Counted from the stretch's first letter, positions 1 through 12,756 are shown. The stretch: 64,000 nucleotides of DNA from Bretschneidera sinensis (GCA_023935145.1 CM043701.1:73268817-73332816), one strand, 5' to 3'. A program made the numbers and translations. Notes: generated by a model from the sequence alone, not told the origin.

Positions 1-374
1 AATGAGATGCTTGCGAAGTTACAAGCAATTGGTAACAATCATTATTGATATTTGGATTACAGTTACAGAGCTGGGGGTTGCTAATTGAGAAAGATTATTC
101 TGGTTATCACACGGAACAACGGAAAACGAGAAAGAAACAGGTTCGTGAAAGAGGAAAGAATCAATTCTAAGCAACAGATTCTTTAGGTACTGTTTGGCCT
201 AGCAATAAAAATGGTTATTGAAACAAATTATGGTAAAACAAAACCACCGTGGATATATAAACTGTTTAGTGTTAAGAAAACAGCAGATGAAGCTAAAACA
301 GTTTTTTTTTTTATTTTTTATTTTTACATAAATTCAATTTTTTTTTTTTTGTGAATAAAAAGAAACGGGTATGC

Positions 375-1412
375 TAATTACAACTCAGTCTCCTAGTTTG
401 CAATTCCGACAACCCATCCCAAAGTTTAATATATATCTTACAAGTTAGTTCATCTCATTAATTTAGGTCCAAAAAAGTATTTAAAATGCTGATGTGTTAC
501 TTCTAATGCCAAAATTACCCTTGATTAAGTGGTTATATGCTATGCACAATTGCACATAGTATTTAATTTGTTCCTTCTACTTTACACTTTTATATCAAAT
601 TACCACGCACCTAGTGCTGCACATGGAGAAAAAAGACAGTTGAGAAAGTAGTTGTACGTTGCTAGAAAAACAAAAGGTAATCATTAACTTCTATCAAAGG
701 TTTCATTTTGGCATTCCATTTTTCTCAAGTGAAATATATAATACAGATCATATGGTGAATATACGCAATGGTAGTTGATTTATAACAAAGTAAGCATGAT
801 GTCAAACTTACGTCATAATTAGCTATTTTTTATTTGGACGAAATTAATAAGATAACAAGGAAAGCAACTTCCATTTTTAATTGCAGATCCAATACTGGTA
901 GAGGGCTATAATAGACTAATAGCATACAAATTGAAATTCAAGAGAAAACCCCTTTGAAAGGAACAATTAGATGTTCTTTATAATACATCATTGACACAAT
1001 TAGTTGTATGTGTATTAGTTTACTAACTTCCTTTTGAAAGTTTTTTTGGATGCATGAAACAAAAAGAGCTTCAGTTTTAGTGGTGAACACTTATTTTTAA
1101 GGTCACTATTTTTTTATAAGATATAAATTGCTCCTAATTACATAATGATAAAACACAACAAAGGGCCCAAACGGGTACAACAAAATTTAAAAGAAAGCAT
1201 ATTCTAAAAGATGAAGACAGATGTGAAGAGGTGAAATAGACTGAGAAAGGGACATATATATCTGGTTGGAGCGCTACTTTCTCTGTATTGAGTTCACCAA
1301 TATATATTATTGGGCAATTTAGATATTTTAACTTTAAATTAACCAATTTTTGGTTCCAAGGATTGAGTTGTCTGAATTGCAAACTAGTGGAGTGAGTTGT
1401 AATGAAGACTAA
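375..1412. repeat. Inverted-repeat pair about 1 kb apart, possible decayed DNA transposon
   Basis: Bases about 375-420 (containing CCTAGTTTGCAATTCCGACA) reappear in reverse complement at about 1350-1405 (CACTAGTTTGCAATTCAGAC on the minus strand). The match runs over roughly 45-50 bases with several mismatches. The span between them is about 1 kb, AT-rich and without a coding frame, as expected for a non-autonomous DNA transposon or two opposed copies of a short repeat. No clear target duplication was found outside the arms, so the class is open. Confidence 0.35.
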
Positions 1413-2247
1413 AGGATGAATTTATAATTTACCCAAAAGAAATATATTAAATCTTAGGCACCAAGAGGTGCCCCCAAGTTAAAAAAAAAAAGGTATTTAC
1501 ATTATAGTATCTCAATGAATTACAAAAAAATCCCCCTATACCAAAACCTACATTGCTCGGACTCGCCATTTTTGGCGACATACCCAAATGTCAATGTGAC
1601 ACGACACAGGTAAGAGTATGAGATCTGTCAGATCCTCCTACTGCACTTTGGACACATCTGACTTCGCGGTGGAGATGAGATAGGAAAGGTGGTCATCAGA
1701 GAGAAGAGAATCTGTAGCTAGTGAGGAGAGAGAGTTTGTCGGTGGCCAAGAGAGAGAAGAGAGAAAGGTAAAGCCAGGAAGAAAAGAAGAAAAAGAATCT
1801 GCCGAAGAAAGAGGCAGGGATTAGGGGTTAGGGAAGAAGAAGAGTTACTTTAACAGCTCAAAACACCCCATTTAAGGCTAAAGTTTTTCATATATGCTGG
1901 CTGGGCTTGAGTAGAGTCCTGGCCTAGCTTCAATTTGTATTTCATTTATGGGCTTAGACCAAATGCTTTTAAGAACTTTAAACTCCCATCCAAACAAGCT
2001 TCCCAAGTGAAAAAAATAACTTTCAAGGGGACTGAATTTTTCCAGCTTTCAGTTTCTTGGAAACCTAAGCCATTTCATAAAATTTTGACCTAGTTTCTGT
2101 TTATAGGAATCATTAATCATTTCATAAACTCACCCAAACGGTTGCTAACTCTTGCGGACTAGATTCTTAGCATTGATTGAGCACTTGCGCCACTTGAGCT
2201 TATAAAATGAGTGGTGACGTTTTTGGACACTTAGGTTTATTCAAACC

Positions 2248-2342
2248 CATTTATCTTAGATTATTTTTTTGAGTTCCTCATGGGTCTTTATCCGGTTCCC
2301 TATTTTCTTGAGTCCCTCATGGGTCTTTATCGGGTTCCCGCC
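2248..2342 (+). repeat. Two-copy tandem repeat, about 46 bp
   Basis: The phrase CTCATGGGTCTTTATC occurs twice, about 46 bases apart, each time followed by a GGTTCCC-type tail. This is a short local duplication with no coding content. It sits in the repeat-rich 3' flank of the kinase gene. Confidence 0.6.
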
Positions 2343-2799
2343 CTCTCTGTCCTCTATTCCATGAAAAGGACCTTATTCTAAGGCAAGTGACCAGTTATGA
2401 TTGTGAAATCATTTAGCTGGTCCACTAATCCCACTTGTCATGATGTGAGGCCCACTTCTCTTAAGAATTACCTAGAATATATCTCATCGGACCTTTGGAC
2501 TATACCCCCTCAATGATTCTGCTTTGTTAGATATCTGAAATTTAATTTTCCTCTGGGTTCTATAACACCTCAACTGTCTGGGTTTGTAATCTTATTTTCC
2601 AGATGTTCCGATGATGTCTTATTGTCACCCCATCTTACGTCCCCTAGGTGAGAACTCAGGTGATCGTGATTTCTAGGACATCTATGAGACTCTGGATAAA
2701 ATAATTCAGAACAATTTTCCCTCTTTACGTGCGCATGATAATACTTTGGTTTTCTATGCATGTGCACATCATTCTAGTGTTTCTTGGCTTGCAACTTTA

Positions 2800-3110
2800 T
2801 TCACGTGAGTAAGAAGAGATGAGAAATACCAATCCCACATCGGAAAGAAATTAAAAAAAAGGTCTTATATACATGGTTTGGGCTTGAAACCCATGAGCTT
2901 AAGTTTTTGGATCAAGTTGGTGCTCATCAATGTATATAAAGCCGCAAGCAAGACAGATGTTGACTCGTGGTGGAATCCTTGAATATCACAAATGGTGAAC
3001 CCGTGAATATTTAAGCTTTTGGATCAAGTTGGTGCTGACCCATGTATACCAAGCGACACGGAAGGTCTCCTCAGTTCCCAACATGACATGTGGTCTGTCA
3101 GGATTGATTC
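2800..3110. repeat. LTR-like retrotransposon fragment with internal direct repeats
   Basis: The stretch contains the motif AATCCCACATCGGAAAG followed by a TATATA-rich block, a layout common in plant LTR promoters. A 21-base phrase beginning TTTTGGATCAAGTTGGTGCT occurs at about 2907 and again at about 3016. No partner LTR, primer site or coding region lies next to it, so it would be a solo or truncated LTR. The class is inferred from the motif only. Confidence 0.4.
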
Positions 3111-3521
3111 GATCAGTTTATAAGCTGACGCATTTAATGTTTGTCTTCCTAAGAGTCACGTCTCCTGGTTTCCAACTAACCCCTTGAGACACATATTCCT
3201 AGTTCCATCCTGTTAAACAGAGGCAGTTCTTTAACCTAAACCCAAATAATCTTTTATCATCAGATTATGCAGTGTTTGTACAGGAGGTCTCTATTTTTTG
3301 TCAGCATAGAGATCTCTATATACAATCACCTACGATCTATAAAATTAGAATCTTTGTGTACCTATCCATGTTAAAATCTTACTAACTGCAACTGCAACAA
3401 CATCGAAATATTGTCTAGAGGTAAAGAAAGACAAGCTTTACCCACGTAAGTGTCCAACTTTTAATAGTAGCTTATAAGTCTGTTATAAAATCAAAATCTT
3501 GTCAAAGGAAGACAAGCTTAC

Positions 3522-6500
3522 CCATCTAGGCGTCACTCGCTCATCAGCAGGTCTCCTTGGATCCACAGGACGACGGCCTGTTAGGATTTCGATAAGCAAA
3601 ATCCCAAATGAATATACATCACTTCTGGCGGTGAGTTGATAGGTCTTCATGTATTCAGGGTCAAGATAACCAACTGTTCCTTTCACTTTGGTTGAAATAT
3701 GGGTTTGATTAAAGTCCAATGGACCAAGCCTTGCAAATCCAAAATCAGCCACTTTCGCTCTCATGCTTTCTGTCAGAAGAATGTTGGATGACTTCACATC
3801 TCTGTGGATAATCATCTTCTCTGTTTCAAGATAACCACCAGAAAGTTATGAGTCAAGTGACTTCATAAATTAAAAATAAATGGCACAAGAAAAGGATGAG
3901 CTTTGTTGTCTTGATTCTGCTACTCTAGACAAGGCATAATCAACATCATCTACATGACAGCTAGAGTAGCAGGATAAGAAACAAGCAATTACAATTGACT
4001 TAAAAATATTGTTCCTAGTATCTTATTATCATACAGTGAGATGCTGTAAAAGACTAAGGGTGTGCCAATATGTAAGTTATAGAAAAAACCTTCTCTCTCG
4101 TTCTCTTTGGCCTCACATCAATACTCCAAAGAAAGAAACTAAGAAAATTGTGGTACATGACATTAGCATTGGGTGAAATACATGAAAATGAGCTTCCAAG
4201 GTGTTCTGTATCCGAAGAACTGAAATTTGAAGAAAGTATTAATCTGCGTATATTAGCCAAACACAATTGTGTAATGTGGCACACAATCGCGATGTGGAAT
4301 TATCTTAAATTTTGAATTTTCAAAAATAAATTAAGAAATTTTTAGAAGCAAAAATAAATTAGTTATCAGATGTTATAGAGAGTCAATAATAATATGACCT
4401 TTCTAAAAAAAATCTGACTTCCTTATTTCAATTAATGTAAAGTAAACAACATATTTACGGAATGCAAATATAGTGTTGACTTACTGATCCACTTAATTTT
4501 AATTTTATATTTAATTTTTAAATTTTAGATTGATAAAGATAAAATGAAATTATTAAATTAAGGAAGAAATAGAGAAAGTAATGGGACCTAAATTTTCTAT
4601 TATTTTTTTTAGATTTGAATTAGAAAAAGGAGGAGAGGGACATAGAATAGCGGGGGAAAGGAAAGAGGGAATTTTTAAAAAAAAGTATTGTAACTATTTT
4701 ATTTTGAATAGTTTAAATAGAAAGGGGAAAAAAGAGGGAAGAAGGACAGGAGGCTAAGAGGGCAGTGAAGAAAATCACGCACAGTGCAGGGCTCGAATCT
4801 AGTAACACATACTTATCGGTTGCGCGTTCAACTTAAGTCCTTGAAGTTTTGATTTGAAAAATTTAGTCCATAACCTTTTAACTTGTAACAATATAGTCCC
4901 TTAGTATAAAGTTTACAGCAGAAGGTACAAATACTTTATGACAGATTAAAGGACCACAATGCAACAAATTGCAAGGTTAGCGACTACGTTGTTTAAATCG
5001 AAATTTCAAGGATTTGAGTACAATGTGCTAAATCTTATTTTCTGGTGCAATTAACCAAAAAATTAACTTAGAAATGAAAGCTTTGGGGGAAAACCTGCAC
5101 ATAGACTCGAATAGTTACATTATAATTTGCGAAAACGATATATACTTCAAGACATAGCATTTATCATAGTGGGTGACTTGACGGAATGTAGAAAAAAAAC
5201 ATGTAGAAATGGATGCAAAGCTGTATGAAGATATAATTAGTTGAGGAGAACAGATGGAGTGGTAGTGACCTGCTTCTATGTATGATGTATTTGTAGATTA
5301 GATTTTATACGGTTGACTTATGACATCCCTTAGAATCTTAGTAGCCCTATGTAGCATGAAAATGCATAGTTCTTTTGTACGTGTAAGATTCACTCCAAAA
5401 TGATACAAAGGAAGTAATGATCTAAACAATAAAGAAACATAGTAAGATGATATGTATATTTCTACTTCTCAGCCCCCTTGCTGGGAAGATGAAGTAAAGA
5501 AAAACCTGGAATGTTTTGGAAACATTCCATTGTATACAGTTAAAAGATTCCGAATTACTTTTTCTCCTCAGTCTTCTCTAATTGGTCTTCAAAGTTCCAT
5601 TGATATCTCAATATATTTGTCCATAGTAATTCCATAAACAAGTTAACTAAGCAGAATTTTTTTCACCTGCATACAGATGGAGGTAAGTTAGCCCATGAGC
5701 AACATCAATAGAAATTTCGAGCCGCTGGTTGAAATCCAGGATTTTTCCACGAAGACCTGCCAACAATACCAGTGAAACCATTATCATTAATGTTATTATT
5801 TAGATTAAACTCCTAGAAATCTTACAGTTAAGTAATCTTACCATCCAAATGCTCCCTAAGAGTACCATTAGGAACATACTCCGTTATAATGAGGCGCTCA
5901 TTTCCTTTATCAACATAACCAAGTAGCTTCACTAAACACCGATGATCAATTTTCGCTAGAAGTTCAACTTCACTGCTGAATTCAGTCTGCAGATTCTCGA
6001 AGTGTTCCTATATGATGTTTTCAAGTTAACAAAACGAAAATAATTTACGAATATAAGATGATTCATTTCATACATACAGTTATATAAAAAGATAACCAAA
6101 GATTATTATTAGGAGTATTATTTTCATATGTAACGAAAGATCACTGGTATTATCATTGTGGATAAAGACAATCTGAAAGAAAACCGGCATGAAATCAACA
6201 ATACGTGCAGCCACTTTAGCATTGAAGAGTTTGTACAACTCTATAAACCTATAGCTTTAGACTGTTTTAGTCCTGGTTTGGTCCAATGAGCTCATTTTGT
6301 CACTCTTCTTCGTTAAATAATAAACACTTTTTGTTGCTCCTTTTTACTCATAGATAGATAATGAAACATGTATTTTATCACTCTCTTTTTGTCAATTATC
6401 ATTACGATAGATTATAAAGCACATCATATCACTCTTTTTTTCTACCTGTGTTAAGGATGGAACCACTACAGTTCAAGGCTAACAACATAAATGTATAATA

Positions 6501-8640
6501 AACACTATAATGGCATAGTAGAACTTTAATTATCAGGTAATTCTAACAATAATTGCCTAACATAAGATAAAGAGAGAGCAAACAGGCAAAATCTTGCATT
6601 TAGAAGCATTGAGTGCATTATTAGCAAAGGAAACTGAATAAAAGATACGCTACAGTGAAACTTCGCCATCATATCAGAAATGATCTAGTTATGGAATAGA
6701 AAAAGTAAAAGCTTCCATCCAGCTAAACATGATATTCCAGACTTGTGCATAACGTGTGTGTGTGTGCACAAGTGTAAGTTTGTGCATGCGTGGCTGCACT
6801 ACAAAAGAATTTGAAAATAAGGATGAATGTTTTACTTTCTCTTTGGCTCACTACTTTTTAAGACACAAATTATCTCCTTGTAAAGAGAAAATCTTTCCCC
6901 TTAATTGACCAGAGATATGTTTCAGCCTATCAGATTGAAAGGGAGTTGAGAAATCTTTAAATTATACTTATTGTTTTCTGCCTTTAAGCATGGCCACACA
7001 ACAGGATATCTCTTTCTCCTATTCCTATATTCTTCTAAACTTTAGTAAAACATATGCATCTCAATCTGCATATAGTCATGCTTCTCGATTTGGAACTTGC
7101 ATCATGTAAATAGTTCACTTGGTTCCAACCGCAATATTCTCTAGGTTAAAGCTATTTTGTAAATTCTACAAAAACTGAATAGAATATGATTCGAGAATTC
7201 CCACATCAGCAGGACATGTTTTGGAAGTAGCATCTCCATGATCATATGAAGAAACTACCACTCACCTTCTTTGCTCGTTTTATGGCAACCACCTGGCCAT
7301 CTTCTAGCTGGGCTTTATAAACAGTTCCGAAGCCTCCTTCACCAATTTGTAGCGATGGTGAGAAATTGAGGGTTGCTCTAGCAACCTGACTCATATTCAG
7401 ATGTACTGACCCAATTCTAGTCAATTTTGGAGACATTGAAAACCTAGGACTAGGTGGTACTCGAAGTGGACTGGCTTGAACCTTCTCAGAAGCAGAATTC
7501 ATTTCAAAGGAAGATACTGAATCCACTGCAAGAACATATTATTTCACTGTTATTAATAACAAAGAGAGCAAACCTGGTCCGATTAGGGAAAAAACACAAA
7601 AAAAGAGCCAACAAATGATAACATCATTGCAAAAACTCAAATACATATGTACATATTTCTTAGAACTGAATCATTGTCTTTTATATTTAGCTCACTCCAC
7701 CCTAAAGCTGTCTATAATAGTTAAAGCTTTTTCACACCAATTCATTGCTCAAAGTTTTCGTATTCATTGTAGATGATATGATTTAGCTTAAAAATATCAC
7801 TCACTTGAATTTGGATCCTTTGCAAGAAATGTGTGGGCAGTTGCTTTTCTTTTCTTATAAAAGCAAGGACAGAGAAAAGCACAACACAAGACAAAAACGC
7901 CACTTGCTACTATGCCAACATTTTTTGGGGTTGACATAGATTTCGGATCATTCTTCACATCTCCTGTATGAATTTTCTGATCTCGATCATGTTTTGTGGG
8001 TTCCTTCCTAACCTCTTGCTGCAAAATTTTTCTTCCTGCCTTGAAAGTCGAATCAGCTGTATAAACAGTAACACATTGGTAAGGATTCTAACCAGTTAAC
8101 TGTCAGTGTTGAGTAAAATCCATTGAGCTAAACATTGCTAAATAAATTAACATCAACGTTTTGTTGTGTGGAATCGAGGCTTGAAATCGGAATTGAGATG
8201 GAATTTTGGATTTTTCATCAGTTGTTGAAAAAAATATGATAATTCCACTATATTTCTAATTCCAAGCCTCAATTACAAACTACCAAACCAACGTAAAAGA
8301 AATCCTTTTAAATCACACACCCCCAAACCAAGATGTCATATTAGTGCATACCTAATGAAGAGTGCAATGCGCAGTAATCTTTCCCAAAATAGTCCTTGAA
8401 GATGCACCTATTCGCATAGTGGAACTGGACGGCCTTACAGAACAAACTTTTGTCTACTAGATTCCCATTTATGTAAAATAATTCATGACCAAAAGAAGTG
8501 GAGTACGCTATGGAATCCAAACCACAAACATTTGATTGTATTACAACCCCAGAGGCAAGTATTCTGGGCAAATGCATTAACAACAGTAGACTACACACAG
8601 CACTAGCCATTCTCAACGAACTAAGACGCATGATTTCCAT
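3522..8640 (-). CDS. CRCK3-like membrane-anchored receptor-like kinase, last exon not found
   Basis: Six minus-strand exons join in frame: 8352-8640, 7805-8056, 7266-7525, 5842-6007, 5667-5756 and 3522-3820. They encode 452 residues and all junctions are GT-AG. Residues 1-30 are a signal peptide (alternative Met at 4 and 11). Residues 31-142 form a short ectodomain with four cysteines (39, 68, 79, 90). A membrane segment spans about 143-163 and is followed by KKRK. A Ser/Pro-rich juxtamembrane segment ([16 protein letters not shown]) precedes the kinase. Kinase motifs visible are [19 protein letters not shown] with the catalytic lysine, HRDVKSSN (HRD at 358-360), DFG at 378-380 and [10 protein letters not shown]. 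All catalytic residues seen are intact. The family phosphorylates Ser/Thr, and CRCK1 binds calmodulin near the start of the kinase domain; calmodulin binding here is inferred. Exon 6 ends at ...TPRW with a GTAAGC donor. About 60-70 C-terminal residues (subdomain XI) should follow but are not recognisable, so the gene is either incomplete at its 3' end or has a long last intron leaving the window. The ATG at 8640 was preferred over one at 8757 because it gives a clean signal peptide. Confidence 0.85.
4829..5021. mobile_element. Foldback MITE-like insertion in the last visible kinase intron
   Basis: About 30 bases at 4829-4860 (AAGTCCTTGAAGTTTTGATT) are inverted at 4991-5021 (CAAATCCTTGAAATTTCGAT on the minus strand). 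The roughly 190-bp body is non-coding and lies in the 1.85-kb intron between exons 5667-5756 and 3522-3820. Size, terminal inversion and intron location fit a miniature inverted-repeat transposable element. The superfamily cannot be assigned because no target duplication is clear. Confidence 0.6.
8150..8290. mobile_element. Short foldback MITE-like element in kinase intron 1
   Basis: The arm at about 8155-8204 (GGAATCGAGGCTTGAAATCG) is inverted at about 8240-8290 (TTGTAATTGAGGCTTGGAAT on the minus strand), with only about 35 bases between the arms. The element fills much of the 294-bp intron between exons 8352-8640 and 7805-8056. It is non-coding. The fold and size fit a miniature inverted-repeat element. 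Confidence 0.6.
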
Positions 8641-9640
8641 ATTAACCAAAAAATTACGGGGCCTACCTTGTGCAAACTGCCATGAACCAAAGCTGAAAGG
8701 AGAAGATTTACAAACACAAAACGACAAGCCTCGAAACTTGTGAAAGCTAACCAACATATTCCATCTCTAATACATTATACACCACACAGACAATGCAGAG
8801 CCGATAGAGAACGAACTGGAAGTTCACAACCCAGTAATCTTTCAGTTCAATGGCTTAAAGTGGTCCCAACAGTCAAATTCAACAACTTTTGACAATCAAT
8901 GCAAACTTTACTGAATACTTGAAACACAGTTCACCAAATTGACAGAGGAGGTGAAACCAAATAGGAAAGGAGCTGAAGTTTCTAATCCCACTGATACTTC
9001 AGTTAAAAGAGTTCCAAAATTCTCAATAATGAAAGTTCACTTTCCCCAAGTTCACCGCAAAACCAGACCATTTACATTACATACTTCTATTCATACTTGA
9101 AACCCTGATAAAAATTGAGTTGATACCTGTACTCGCGCCCTTAAAGAGCTCTAAACAGATAGAGTTCAATTTCTAGCAATCACTGCAAAATTCAATAGAA
9201 GTCTTTGATACCCAATTCACTAAACTGACAAGTATTTAATACCCAGTTGGCACAATTGAGTAAACAGAATCCAAATCCCTAAAACCTCAGCCTTAAAAAA
9301 TCTCCAACACCCAATTCATAAAGAAACAAACCCAGAAAACAAAACAACTAAAACTTCACAATCCAATACTTAAAAGGAACCTCATCAAATAAACTTTAAC
9401 TTCACAATCCAATACTTTTCAACTCCAGGCAGAGAATCAGTGATCAGACACAATTTCAAATTTCTTCAAACACAACCAAAAAAATGTAAAGAATATAGTG
9501 AGAGAACCAAACCTGAAAACTGAGAGACAATATTTGATTAGAGACTAAGATTTTCTTTTCCTCTTTAGATTGTAAATGATCAAAGGAAGGACCGGCCTAT
9601 GTTAGGGTGCACTTTGATGTAAGCGCATGGCCGCCTTTAC
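8641..9640 (-). promoter_or_regulatory. Probable 5' UTR with leader intron and promoter side of the kinase gene
   Basis: On the minus strand CAG followed by GTTTGG at 9515-9510 is a plausible leader-intron donor, and TTTCAG ending at 8693 a plausible acceptor. This would give a 5' UTR exon near 9513-9600 and an intron of about 820 bases. Between the acceptor and the ATG lies a tiny upstream frame, ATG at 8683 with a stop six codons later, that could damp translation. No firm TATA box or transcription start can be assigned. This reading is inference from splice-site shape only. Confidence 0.4.
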
Positions 9641-10396
9641 TGTCTTGCGTATTAAATTAACACAAATAGCTTCTATTTATTAGAATTTTTGACCATTTGA
9701 AAAATGCCATGTCATCTCAGATGTCAGATGTGTGAACCGGACTGTGAAAAAACCGTCCCCTAGAATTTAGACAATGCTGTTGACCATTTGGAAAATGCGG
9801 TGTCCTTGCCTTGATAGCCGCTTCAGGCATTTTGGTCATTTTGTCAATCTCTTAAAATCAAGGGCAATGGATGATTATGTAAATACGTGATGGTAGATGT
9901 CCCACGTACGAGGTTGGTAACTAACTACAGTTATTTGGTCTTTGATGTTTATCAATCTGCATTGGATTGGACGACTGTGATCTTTTATTTTTGCCACGTG
10001 TATGGCTGATAATAAAAAGAAGAAGAGCAGCTTAACAGGTCTCTATATAGGTTGCTTCTTCGAATGTGAAATGAATTCACGTGTGGTTGAATATAGGTGA
10101 TGTTCATGTACCATGACCAAAGAATCGTTTCTTTGATCAATTGATTATTAACTTTCTTATACCGTATGGCCCAGTGATAAAGATGCTTGTTCGATTAAAA
10201 AAAGAAAAAATATATGATAAAGATGCTGGTTGAACGATCATCATTTAATAATTAATTGTAAAATACGTGTCATAATTAAAAAATATATTTAGGATTGATA
10301 TTTTTTCACGATTAATTATTTTTTTACTGTACATAAGTTTTTTTATATCAATAAGTAGTTAAAAAAACTAAATGCTATATGTAGTACATGAAACAT

Positions 10397-10758
10397 GTGG
10401 ATGTGGGGCCAAAGTGAAAAGCCCATAACATGGTTCACTAAAGCCCAAAAAGAAAAATACCCTCCACCCTAATACCATCCTCTCTTTTTAGTTTTCTTCG
10501 GTTTTTTTTTTCTTTTTAGGTAGTAAAAAGACAAAAATATATATAAAAATATTTGATGATTAATTAAGAGTCGTACAATCATCTTATAATAATAATAATA
10601 ATAATATGAAGTATATTTCATATTAAAAGTATATAATATATGTTATTGTGGATGTGGGCCAAAGTGAAAAGCCCACAAAAGCCAAAACAATTTGGTGGTT
10701 GGCTAAAGCCCAAAAAGAAAATTACCCACCACCCTAATACCATCCCTCTCTTTTCAGT
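10397..10758 (+). repeat. Direct repeat of about 100 bp, two copies
   Basis: Bases 10397-10492 and 10646-10758 share long stretches such as CCAAAGTGAAAAGCCCA, AAAGCCCAAAAAGAAAA and CACCCTAATACCATCC. The copies differ by small indels. Between them are about 150 bases of AT-rich sequence. It is a segmental duplication of unknown origin, and the short frame crossing the second copy is not convincing as a gene. Confidence 0.65.
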
Positions 10759-11759
10759 GTTATCTTTCCGAATTCACATTTCCTTTCAATCTTCATTAGT
10801 CTCTTCCCTCGATAGCTTCTTGCTTGTGCCGGAAATTCATTCCTATACCGAAGGAAGCCTCATATGTAATTGTTGGAAAGTTCAGTAATAACTTTTGTAC
10901 AATTCATGATTTATTTAATTGATTTTAAAGCATGCTTTATTTTGATTGGGTTAATATAGGCATAGATCATGACACAAATCTAATATCAAGAGTTTCGATT
11001 TTCAATCAAGATATTTTAGAAAATTTATTTTCAATATGTGCTCTATAACCTTTTTACATGCAAAAAATCTTGTAACCTATGTACTAGAAATTGCATCAAC
11101 TGAGCTGACGATTAACAATTTTATCAAACTATATATTACTGTAAAAGTTTGACCGGTAAAGATCTTCATTATTAATTCATACTACATTGATCGCAGAAAT
11201 AAAACATTTTGCCTACATTTTTTTGGACTCAACAGCTAGAACATCACATTAAACCTACGTCAGTTTAATAGGTGAACATGTATCATGGATTAAACCAATC
11301 AACGGCACAACATATTTCAGTGCAAATCATGCAAAACCATTACAATTAATTTTGTATAACAATTTTTCTTTTTCAATCACTGAAGCATATTGACTGCTAT
11401 TCAAGTCATATGATACCTAATATATTGGCATTAGGTTTAATCAGAACCAAGATCACATGTCACATGCCCACTATATTTGTATACATTGTCTAGTGTGCTT
11501 ATGACATTAGTTGTCTTATCAAAAAAAAAAAAAATTCAGACAAGATAGTGTTCCATCTACTCTCTTTTATGCAATTCTAGAGTTAGACTAGATATTTTTC
11601 ATAATATTATTTTGGCAAAAGATTAAAAAAAAAAGTGTTTTTTTTTTTTTTGGGTCTTGCCTTTAGCAAGTGATGTGGAAAAAAAATATAATGCCTAGTA
11701 AAAAGTTGACATGTGGCAATCCTTAGGGGTCATGCAATGAGTAATTTCGCACCTAGGTA

Positions 11760-12245
11760 CAGCCACCATATATAAAGAGGACATTTGGTCATCAAGGAGG
11801 ACAAGTGATATCCCAATCTCACATAGGATGCGAATGTAGTGTTTGGTCTATATATTACTTACCATGTGGGTTACTATTAACAACTTGCACTTAAACTTTT
11901 GAGAAATCGATTTACACTTCTTTATTAAGTTGTTGGGCCAATAATCCGTATGGGTCAAGTTGTTACAACAAGTATCTCATTTTCAACCAGGTGTAAACAA
12001 GTAACTTCACCTAGCATCCTAGTTGAGTGACCTTATCTTTTCTCCATTAAGGTAAGATTCTCTCTTATATAAAGAGGTCTTTCACACTATTCCAGGTATC
12101 TCATTAATTCTCCCTCTTTGTCATTTCTATTTTCCGAGAAAGATATTGACTTCAGCATCAGAGGCTCCCCATTGAGAATAAAACTCTAGATGAGTTTTCC
12201 TTTTTTGGTGCTATAATGCTTTGACTGACATATGCATGGTACTCA
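11760..12245 (+). repeat. Possible LTR fragment next to element F
   Basis: The sequence has TATATAAAGAGG at about 11769 and again TTATATAAAGAGG at about 12064. Downstream of the latter is a pyrimidine-rich block and a phrase (AGATATTGACTTCAGCATCA) like the transcribed end of plant gypsy LTRs. No second copy exists in the window and no TG/CA ends are certain. It may be a truncated LTR into which or beside which F inserted. Confidence 0.35.
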
Positions 12246-12271
12246 GTTGATGTTCGCTGATGTAATCTCAT

Positions 12272-12756
12272 TTTTTATGCCCAAAATCTAACAGTGCCAA
12301 AACTGGAAACTCATAACTGGGACATCTTATTTGGTTGAGTCACTTGGAGGCTTGACCTCCTATTCTTGAAAATAAGACTGAGGCAGACACTAGGTGACCC
12401 GGAGTTGGGTTCTCCGGAGTAACCCTTTGATGTCTAAGTTAGTAACCGTAAGAACAAACTGAATAGACTTAAGTGGTAAAAATGTTTAGAGGAAAAAATT
12501 GTTCATACTAAAAATGGTTTGTGAGGCTCTTATTTATAGTGAAAATAGGTTTATCCAAGCTAGGAAACCATTAATATAGAATGATTTTGATCGTTGATTT
12601 GAGTTGTTGAGATTGAACCAGAATTTTTAATACACTAAATGCAGATTCACCTTGAGATAAAAATTATTGTTTTACCCCTGATGGCGAAATGACTATTTTC
12701 TTTTGGTGGAGCCACGTGTCATCCTATGATTAGATGGTGGAATTTTGCCCACATTA
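12272..12756 (-). repeat. Element F 3' LTR
   Basis: This copy matches 18100-18585 across its length, for example the shared CTTGAAAATAAGA and AAAAATGTTTAGAGG. In element orientation it begins TAATGTGGGC where the partner has TGACGTGGGC. The purine-rich GGAAGTAAAGAG immediately inside it (minus strand, about 12766-12777) is a plausible polypurine tract. Confidence 0.8.

Larger units (their letters stand above)
1..2790. other. AT-rich intergenic DNA, no gene recognised
   Basis: There is no open reading frame with a recognisable product in this stretch, and the short frames have no family resemblance. It contains poly-T and AT-rich runs (about 300-350), a GA-rich purine tract at about 1665-1850, and an inverted-repeat pair at about 375-1412 (listed separately). 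It lies downstream of the minus-strand kinase gene, so the missing last exon of that gene would be expected here. I looked on the minus strand for the conserved end of the kinase domain and did not find it. Confidence 0.6.
9641..12266. other. Intergenic DNA with scattered repeats, no gene
   Basis: No coding frame here resembles a protein family. The region holds AT-rich sequence, an ATAAT trinucleotide run near 10590-10605, a direct-repeat pair (10397-10758) and LTR-like sequence near its right end (both listed separately). It separates the kinase gene's upstream side from retrotransposon F. Confidence 0.6.

Noticed and set aside
1..48. Plus-strand frame from base 1 reading NEMLAKLQAIGNNHY and a stop
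   Set aside because: It could be the end of a gene entering from the left, but 15 residues with no known family are not enough to support a call.
1665..1850. GA-rich tract as a possible regulatory or coding segment
   Set aside because: It is a purine-rich low-complexity run without periodic codon signal or conserved motif that I can name.
8341..8757. Longer kinase first exon starting at 8757
   Set aside because: The extra 39 residues would cross a likely leader-intron acceptor, contain no family resemblance and bury the signal peptide. The ATG at 8640 gives a normal one.
10640..10888. 82-residue plus-strand frame over the direct repeat
   Set aside because: Half of it lies in a duplicated non-coding segment. 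There is no domain, no splice context and no family match.
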